Part shown: piece by piece, positions 59,405-64,000 of the stretch
Layout: each line of letters begins with the position of its first letter
Numbering within the stretch: position 1 is the stretch's first letter
NCBI GenBank assembly: GCA_038746285.1
Contig: JBCDKT010000016.1
Coordinates: forward strand, 1 to 64,000
Length of the DNA stretch: 64,000 bases
Direction of reading: 5' to 3'
From: Bacteroidota bacterium
Lineage (GTDB): Bacteria > Bacteroidota > Rhodothermia > Rhodothermales > JANQRZ01
The notes under the pieces: model-generated
Database searches by the model: none
What the model saw: only the letters and a program-made list of their open reading frames with translations
What the model was told of the DNA's origin: nothing
Translations under genes and position numbers: made by a program

Positions 59405-60634
59405 TCACCGCACCAGCGGCCGCACGTCGCGGATGCCGTACACGACCCGCAGCGACCCGAACTTGTAGCCCTCGGGGTCGATCCCGACCTGCCCGCCGAT
59501 GATCACGCGGTCCTCGTCGAGGTCCACGATCCGCAGGCCGACTGAGAGCGCGGGGCGCAGCGGGACGCGCCGGCCCTCGTCGCTCAGGTCGCTGCTGAAC
59601 GAGAGCCCCGGCTCGAACTGGTCGAAGAGGTTGTTGTAGGCGTTCGCCGCGCTCACCTGCACGTTCGCGTCGAAGGCGAACCAGTCGAGGAACGTGTAGA
59701 CCGGGAACCGCCAGCCGAGGGTGAGCGCCAGGAGGTCATTGCCGTTGAAGCGGTAGCGCGTGTACGCCCCGAGGAGTTGGTCGTCGAGGAGGGGGAGGGC
59801 GTAGAAGGGGAGGGGCTCGTCGCCGATTCGCCGCGTCAGCGCGACGACGGTGCGCGTAAATAGGATGTGCCGGTGCATCGGCAGCGGGATGAAGCCGTAG
59901 ACGCTCGCCGTCCCCGACCAGTAGTTGAACCGCCGCCCCCCGATGCCGTCGTAGCGCCGGGCGGTCAGGATCCCGAGCACGCCCCGCGAGCTGTAGAAGA
60001 GCCGGTCCCGCCGGTCCACGGCGATTTCGAGGCCGTAGGTTACGCCCGTCGAGGGGCGCTCGACGGCGCTGAAGAGCGAGCGCTGCGAGGCCGGGTCGAG
60101 CCGCTGGAACGCGCCGTCGTCGCGGTTGCGGAACGAGCGGACCTCTGCGTGGAGAAGCCGGACGGCAGGCTGGACCAGCACCCGCCCCGCCCCGAAGGGG
60201 TACCACCCGACCCGGAACCCGGCCTCGATCTCTTTCAGGCTGGCGAAGACCTGGTTGTCGCGGCTCGAACTCGGCCCGACGCCGTAGAACCCCCGGACCT
60301 GGTTGACCGTCCACTCGCCGCTCACGCCGGCGTAGACCGGGACCGCGAACGGGTCGCCGGAGAAGAACGACGCCCGGTAGCGCCCGAAGCGCTGCGCCGG
60401 CTCGGCCGAGACCCGCAGTTCGGTCCCCGCCGTGCCGATGTTGCTCACAATCGCCTCCACGCCCACGCCGAAGCCCTTCGACGAAGAGACGAACGAGTTG
60501 AGCAGCGCCCGGTAGTTGACCTCGATCCCGCTCCCGACCTGCTTCGACCGGACCGAGACGCCGGCCTCGGGGGGGGCCTCCGTCGTGTCGGGCGACGTGA
60601 GTTGGAAGAGGGCAAGTACGAGCGCGAGAACCAT
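59405..60634 (-). CDS. Omp85/BamA-like outer-membrane barrel protein
   Basis: Protein of 409 residues from ATG 60634 with a short signal peptide. It is rich in alternating strands: GIEVNYRALLNSFV, YRASFFSGDPFAVPVYAGVSGEW, TGVTYGLEIAVDRRDRLFYSSRGVLGILTARRYDG (the surface-antigen/BamA C-terminal pattern), ILFTRTVVALTRRIGD, LGAYTRYRFNGNDLLALTLGWRFPV. No POTRA domains are seen, so it is a barrel-only member, perhaps a patatin-barrel-like or TamA-like remnant. The final strand ends VYGIRDVRPLVR without a terminal aromatic. Confidence 0.7.
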   Translation of the reverse strand: MVLALVLALFQLTSPDTTEAPPEAGVSVRSKQVGSGIEVNYRALLNSFVSSSKGFGVGVEAIVSNIGTAGTELRVSAEPAQRFGRYRASFFSGDPFAVPVYAGVSGEWTVNQVRGFYGVGPSSSRDNQVFASLKEIEAGFRVGWYPFGAGRVLVQPAVRLLHAEVRSFRNRDDGAFQRLDPASQRSLFSAVERPSTGVTYGLEIAVDRRDRLFYSSRGVLGILTARRYDGIGGRRFNYWSGTASVYGFIPLPMHRHILFTRTVVALTRRIGDEPLPFYALPLLDDQLLGAYTRYRFNGNDLLALTLGWRFPVYTFLDWFAFDANVQVSAANAYNNLFDQFEPGLSFSSDLSDEGRRVPLRPALSVGLRIVDLDEDRVIIGGQVGIDPEGYKFGSLRVVYGIRDVRPLVR

Positions 60635-60779
60635 CGCGTGCGGCGTGAGAGGCAGAGGGGAACGTGCGTCCAGATAGAGGATCGGAATATAGGCGGCAAT
60701 ATCAAGTCGGGCTAGGCTATTTGTGGACCCCCGTCGGGCGCGCCTGCTATCTTCCAGCCCCTCCATCGCCCGCCTGCCC

Positions 60780-62102
60780 ATGAACATCCTCGTCGTCGGC
60801 GGCGGGGGCCGCGAGCACGCGCTCTGCCACGCCCTCGCCCAAAGCACCCGCCGCCCCACGCTCTTCTGCGCCCCCGGCAACCCCGGCACCGCCGCGCTCG
60901 CCGAGAGCGTCCCCCTCGCTGCGAGCGACCTCGACGGCCTCCTCGCCTTTGCCGAAGAGCACGCTGTCGACCTGACGATTGTCGGGCCGGAGGCCCCGCT
61001 CGTGGCCGGGATCGTGGACCGGTTCGAGGCCGCCGGTCTCGCCGTCGTCGGGCCGACCGCGGCGGCGGCGCAGCTCGAGGGCAGCAAGCAGTTCGCCAAG
61101 GCGTTCATGGCCCGCCACGATATCCCGACCGCCGCCTCGCGCACGTTCGAGGCCGCGCAGTTCGACGAGGCGGTGGCGTACGTCGAAGCCGGGACCTTCC
61201 CGGTCGTGCTGAAGGCCGACGGCCTTGCCGCGGGCAAGGGCGTCCATATCTGCCCCGACGCTGAGGCGGCCCGCGCTTCGCTCCGCGAGATGCTGCGCGA
61301 TGCGGCCTACGGCGAGGCCGGGGCGACGGTCGTCGTCGAGGACTTCATGCGCGGCGAGGAGGCCAGCGTCTTCGCCCTCACCGACGGCACCGACTACGTC
61401 CTCCTCGCGCCGGCGCAGGACCACAAGCGGATCGGCGAGGGCGACACCGGCCCCAACACGGGTGGGATGGGAGCCTACGCGCCCGCGCCGGTCGTGACGC
61501 CCGAAGTGCTCGCCGCCGTCGAGGAGCGGATCGTCCGCCCGACGATCGCGGGAATGGCATCGGAGGGCACGCCGTACCGGGGCGTCCTCTACGTCGGGCT
61601 GATGATAGGAGTCGAGACCCGTAACGAAGCAGGTGCGCCGCGCGTGGTCGAGTACAACTGCCGCTTCGGCGATCCCGAGGCCCAAGTCGTCCTCCCGCTG
61701 CTCGACGCCGATGCGGTCGACCTGTTCGAAGCCGTCGCGCACCGCCGGGTGGGCGAGGTTAGCGTAGCGCTCCGCGACAGCGCCGCCGCGTGTGTCGTCC
61801 TCGCCTCGGCGGGCTACCCGGCCTCGTCCACGAAGGGCGTCCCGGTCCACGGCCTCGGCGACGTGCCGGACGACGTGACCGTCTTTCACGCAGGCACCGC
61901 CGAGCAGAATGGCGCGACCGTCACCGCCGGCGGCCGCGTCCTCGGCGTCACCGGCTTCGGCTCCGGTTTACAGGCTGCCCTCGACCGTGCCTACGCCGGC
62001 GTTGACGCGGTCTCGTTCGACGGCATGCAGGTCCGCCGCGACATCGGGCAGAAGGGACTTTTAAGAGCGGAAGCGGGGACGAGCGGAAGCGGGGAAGATT
62101 GA
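60780..62102 (+). CDS. purD: Phosphoribosylamine--glycine ligase (GARS)
   Basis: ATP-grasp enzyme of 440 residues from ATG 60780. MNILVVGGGGREHALCHAL, VGPEAPLVAGIVDRFEA, GSKQFAKAFMARHDIPTA, VLKADGLAAGKGV, AQDHKRIGEGDTGPNTGGMGAY, VEYNCRFGDPEAQVVLPLL. It joins glycine to phosphoribosylamine in purine synthesis. The conserved end is MQVRRDIGQKG; the last 15 or so residues (LRAEAGTSGSGED) are encoded by the purine arm of repeat B2, which carries the stop codon, so the C-terminus has been extended by the repeat. Confidence 0.95.
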   Translation: MNILVVGGGGREHALCHALAQSTRRPTLFCAPGNPGTAALAESVPLAASDLDGLLAFAEEHAVDLTIVGPEAPLVAGIVDRFEAAGLAVVGPTAAAAQLEGSKQFAKAFMARHDIPTAASRTFEAAQFDEAVAYVEAGTFPVVLKADGLAAGKGVHICPDAEAARASLREMLRDAAYGEAGATVVVEDFMRGEEASVFALTDGTDYVLLAPAQDHKRIGEGDTGPNTGGMGAYAPAPVVTPEVLAAVEERIVRPTIAGMASEGTPYRGVLYVGLMIGVETRNEAGAPRVVEYNCRFGDPEAQVVLPLLDADAVDLFEAVAHRRVGEVSVALRDSAAACVVLASAGYPASSTKGVPVHGLGDVPDDVTVFHAGTAEQNGATVTAGGRVLGVTGFGSGLQAALDRAYAGVDAVSFDGMQVRRDIGQKGLLRAEAGTSGSGED

Positions 62103-62158
62103 CCGGGCGATGTACCCTAAAATCTTCCGTTCTTCCTTTCCTCCGCTCTTCCGCTCCT
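62068..62158. repeat. Purine/pyrimidine inverted repeat B2 overlapping the purD end
   Basis: Left arm 62066-62100 (AGAGCGGAAGCGGGGACGAGC...GAAGATT) and right arm 62122-62158 (AATCTTCCGTTC...CTCTTCCGCTCC) pair imperfectly over about 35 bp. The left arm is inside the purD frame; the right arm touches the end of the convergent recombinase gene. Confidence 0.7.
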
Positions 62159-63104
62159 AAGCGCGCTCTTCGATGCTCCGCTTGAGGAGGCCCTGCTTCT
62201 TGAAGTAGATCATCGTCGTGTCGAGCGTGCCGTGGCGCATGCGCTGGCGGACCTCGTCGAGGCTCATCCCGTCGTTGAGCCAGATGAGGGCGGCGGTGTG
62301 GGTGAGCGAGTGCGGCGTCACGCCGGGGCGCTTGAGGCCCGTCGCCTTGAGGAGGCCGTTGATGCGGCTGCGGATGCTCCGCGTGTTGAGGCGCTCGCCG
62401 TCGGAGCGGTGCCCGTGCGAGACGAACAGCGGGTCCTCGGGGCGGACGGGCCCGCGCGCGTCGAGGTAGAGCCGGATCGCGTCCATCACCGGCGGGTCGA
62501 CCGGCACCTGCTGGTCCTTGACCGTCCGGCCCTTGCCCTGCACGCGGAGGTACCACCCGAGCAGCGTCTGCTCCAGGTCCCGGAGGTCGGCGCGGACGAT
62601 CTCGATCTCGCTCAGGCCCGCGTAGAGCATGAGGTAGACGATCGCCCGGTCGCGCTTCTCGATGGGGGCGCTCGTGCGGAGGCCGCCGAGGAGCTGCTCG
62701 ATCTCGCGCTCGGTAAAAACCTTGCGGCTGTGCTCGCTCGGGCGGCGGTTGCCCTTCACGGCCCGCGCCGGGTTCTCCTCCAGCAGGCCGATGTCGACGA
62801 GGTACTGGCAGAACCGGCGGAGCGCGGTGAGGTAGGTCGAGACCGAGACCTGGCTGAGGCCGCGGTCCTCCATCAGGTAGGCCTTGTAGCGCTCCACGTC
62901 CTCGGTGCGGAAGCGGAAGCCCCTCGAAGGAGACCCCTTCGCGGCGTGGCGCTCGGTGGCGAACCAGCGCTCGAACTCGTTGAGCGAGCGGCGGTACGTC
63001 CCCGCCGTCTCCGGGCTCTTCTCCTTGAGATACTCCGTCACGAACCCGTCGAGGCGGGCGTCGAGTTCGGTGAGCGAGAGGGTGAGGCCGGGGGCGTCGG
63101 GCAT
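62157..63104 (-). CDS. XerC/D-like tyrosine recombinase lacking both catalytic arginines
   Basis: Protein of 315 residues with the two-domain Xer layout: SAM-like N-terminal domain (TEYLKEKSPETAGTYRRSLNEFERWF, SVSTYLTALRRFCQYLVD) and catalytic domain from about residue 128. Expected active site is R-K-H-R-H/W-Y. Present are Lys191 (RVQGKGRTVKDQQVPV), His265 (TPHSLTHTAA), His291 and Tyr300 (MRHGTLDTTMIYF). The first Arg (in GLRxSE) is Ser165 (YAGLSEIEIV) and the second (HxLRH) is Thr268. Both losses are plain in the DNA (AGC, ACC). Strand cleavage should be severely impaired. It may be a DNA-binding paralogue or a partner of an active recombinase. The frame is otherwise intact. Confidence 0.85.
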   Translation of the reverse strand: MPDAPGLTLSLTELDARLDGFVTEYLKEKSPETAGTYRRSLNEFERWFATERHAAKGSPSRGFRFRTEDVERYKAYLMEDRGLSQVSVSTYLTALRRFCQYLVDIGLLEENPARAVKGNRRPSEHSRKVFTEREIEQLLGGLRTSAPIEKRDRAIVYLMLYAGLSEIEIVRADLRDLEQTLLGWYLRVQGKGRTVKDQQVPVDPPVMDAIRLYLDARGPVRPEDPLFVSHGHRSDGERLNTRSIRSRINGLLKATGLKRPGVTPHSLTHTAALIWLNDGMSLDEVRQRMRHGTLDTTMIYFKKQGLLKRSIEERA

Positions 63105-63159
63105 GGGAGGATAACGGCTATTGGGTACCGCAATCTAGCCCGTTGTGCTCCGGTATGCA

Positions 63160-63255
63160 AGAGAGAAAGAGCGGAGGGGTGGAAGAGCGGAAGGGTTCGA
63201 GGGTCACCGCTGCGCCCCTCTTCCGCTCTTCCCTACGTCCGCTCTTCCGCTCCTA
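63160..63255. repeat. Purine/pyrimidine inverted repeat B3
   Basis: Left arm 63161-63198 (GAGAGAAAGAGCGGAGGGGTGGAAGAGCGGAAGGG) and right arm 63216-63254 (CCCCTCTTCCGCTCTTCCC...GCTCTTCCGCTCC) are close reverse complements. The right arm runs into the stop codon of the E2 gene; the left lies upstream of the recombinase gene start. Confidence 0.7.
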
Positions 63256-64000
63256 GATCGCCTCGTCCGGGTCGATGCCTTCCAGGGCCTCCTTGAAGGC
63301 GTGGAGGTAGGACGCGCCCATCGCGCCGTCGATGACGCGGTGGTCGTAGCTCAGCGAGACGTACATCATCTGCCGGACCGCGATGATGTCGCCGAGGTCC
63401 GGGTGCTCGACCACGACGGGCCGCTTGCGAATCATCCCCGGCGAGAGGATGGCGACCTGCGGCTGGTTGATGATCGGGGTCCCCATGAGCGAGCCGAGGC
63501 TGCCGACGTTTGTGACGGTGAACGTCCCGCCCTGGAGCTCGTCCGGCATGAGCTGCTTCGAGCGCGCGCGCTCGGCCAGGTCGGCGACGGCGTGCGTCAG
63601 GCCGGTGAGGTTCTTCTGTCCCGCGTCGCGGACGACCGGGACGAGGAGGCCCTTCGTGCCGATCGCGACGGCGATGCCGACGTGGTAGTCCTTCTTGACC
63701 ACGACCCGTTTGCCCTCGACCGAGGCGTTCAGGAGGGGGTGCGTCTTGAGCGCCTCGACGGCGGCGCGGACGAAGAACGGCGTGTAGGTCAGCTTGACCC
63801 CTTCGCGCTGCTGGAACGCCGCCTTGTGCCGCTCGCGGGCCTCGACGAGCCGCGTGACGTCGACCTCGTTGAAGCTCGTGACGTGCGCGCTCGTGTCGAC
63901 CGAGCGCCGCATGTGCTCGGAGATCATCTGCCGCATCCGGTCCATCTCGATGATCTCGACCCGGTCGCCGGGCTGGGTCATCGGCTGCTGCGGAGCCGGG
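63253..64000 (-). CDS. 2-oxoacid dehydrogenase E2 (dihydrolipoyl acyltransferase), 3' part
   Basis: C-terminal catalytic domain of an E2 component; the gene runs off the window and its frame is still open at 64000 in a Pro/Ala-rich linker. Visible: MRQMISEHMRRSVDTSAHVTSF, TYTPFFVRAAVEALKTHPLLNAS, GTFTVTNVGSLGSLMGTPIINQPQVAIL, and the active-site SLSYDHRVIDGAMG (HxxxDG). It transfers an acyl group from lipoyl to CoA in the branched-chain, pyruvate or 2-oxoglutarate complex; which one cannot be told from this part. The lipoyl domain lies outside the window. Confidence 0.92.
   Translation of the reverse strand, partial: PAPQQPMTQPGDRVEIIEMDRMRQMISEHMRRSVDTSAHVTSFNEVDVTRLVEARERHKAAFQQREGVKLTYTPFFVRAAVEALKTHPLLNASVEGKRVVVKKDYHVGIAVAIGTKGLLVPVVRDAGQKNLTGLTHAVADLAERARSKQLMPDELQGGTFTVTNVGSLGSLMGTPIINQPQVAILSPGMIRKRPVVVEHPDLGDIIAVRQMMYVSLSYDHRVIDGAMGASYLHAFKEALEGIDPDEAI

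Noticed and set aside
62157-63104. The Xer-like protein as the integrase of the protease cassette
   Set aside because: It lies 46 kb away, lacks both catalytic arginines and has no attachment-like repeat beside it.

Overview
The window is high-GC, gene-dense bacterial chromosome (I judge GC near 70% by eye). Two secreted proteins end in the PNPF-type C-terminal sorting domain of the type IX secretion system. There is also a TonB receptor with a YfiR-like partner, an NhaC antiporter, a HmuY-like lipoprotein and at least one promoter of the Bacteroidota TTTG / TAnnTTTG type. Together these point to a Bacteroidota-related lineage, and the high GC best fits Rhodothermia (Rubricoccus / Rubrivirga-like marine bacteria). 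That placement is inference. No rRNA, CRISPR array or intact prophage is visible.

Layout. 229-4221: propeller-type sensor kinase and NarL-type regulator. 4423-11795: lipoprotein, class-IV aminotransferase next to a sulfotransferase-like protein, DoxX-like protein, nitrilase-family amidase, DUF1028 protein, TerB-like protein, a cut-short TonB-receptor N-terminus and NhaC. 12045-15914: a HAD 5'-nucleotidase whose last 81 coding bases are repeated 2.4 kb downstream, with a lipoprotein and an S1-type protease between the copies. 15967-18870: secreted PDZ-like protein, beta-propeller with a His/Met-rich tail, membrane protein. 19099-19764: tRNA-Pro, HNH protein, tRNA-Arg, tRNA-Cys. 19830-31032: dnaB, a cysteine-free family-4 uracil-DNA glycosylase, TPR protein, two GT4 glycosyltransferases, a VapBC-type pair and uvrA. 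31232-36248: TonB receptor, YfiR-like protein and hybrid kinase with overlapping ends. 36419-43742: a KaiC-like pseudo-ATPase, a candidate structured RNA with terminator, CoA-acylating aldehyde dehydrogenase, geranylgeranyl-reductase-like flavoprotein and a T9SS cargo. 43803-54939: rarA, second T9SS cargo, a pterin cluster (PTPS-like, folE, small protein, SDR), HIT, ABC ATPase, coaE, tgt, HmuY-like lipoprotein, hemolysin III. 55091-59233: envelope-glycan operon. 59405-64000: Omp85-like barrel, purD, a tyrosine recombinase lacking both catalytic arginines, and the 3' part of a 2-oxoacid dehydrogenase E2 gene.

The intergenic DNA is patterned. One repeat family (four copies) has a purine-rich arm, sometimes grown into a 9-bp or 15-bp tandem array, a core like TAnCGAGGCnnnCGCGC, a pyrimidine-rich arm and a final GCGCC-nnn-GGCGC hairpin. 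Six further gaps hold simpler purine-arm/pyrimidine-arm inverted repeats, many between convergent genes. A third family consists of GC palindromes ending in CCCCTA, one of them lying in frame inside the aldehyde dehydrogenase gene.

The most unusual items are the direct-repeat-flanked protease cassette, the arginine-less Xer-like protein, the KaiC-like pseudo-ATPase joined to a GGDEF-like domain, the purine-arm repeat family, and a set of enzymes missing metal or catalytic residues (UDG, TGT, amidase). I could run no searches; family names rest on motifs I recognise.
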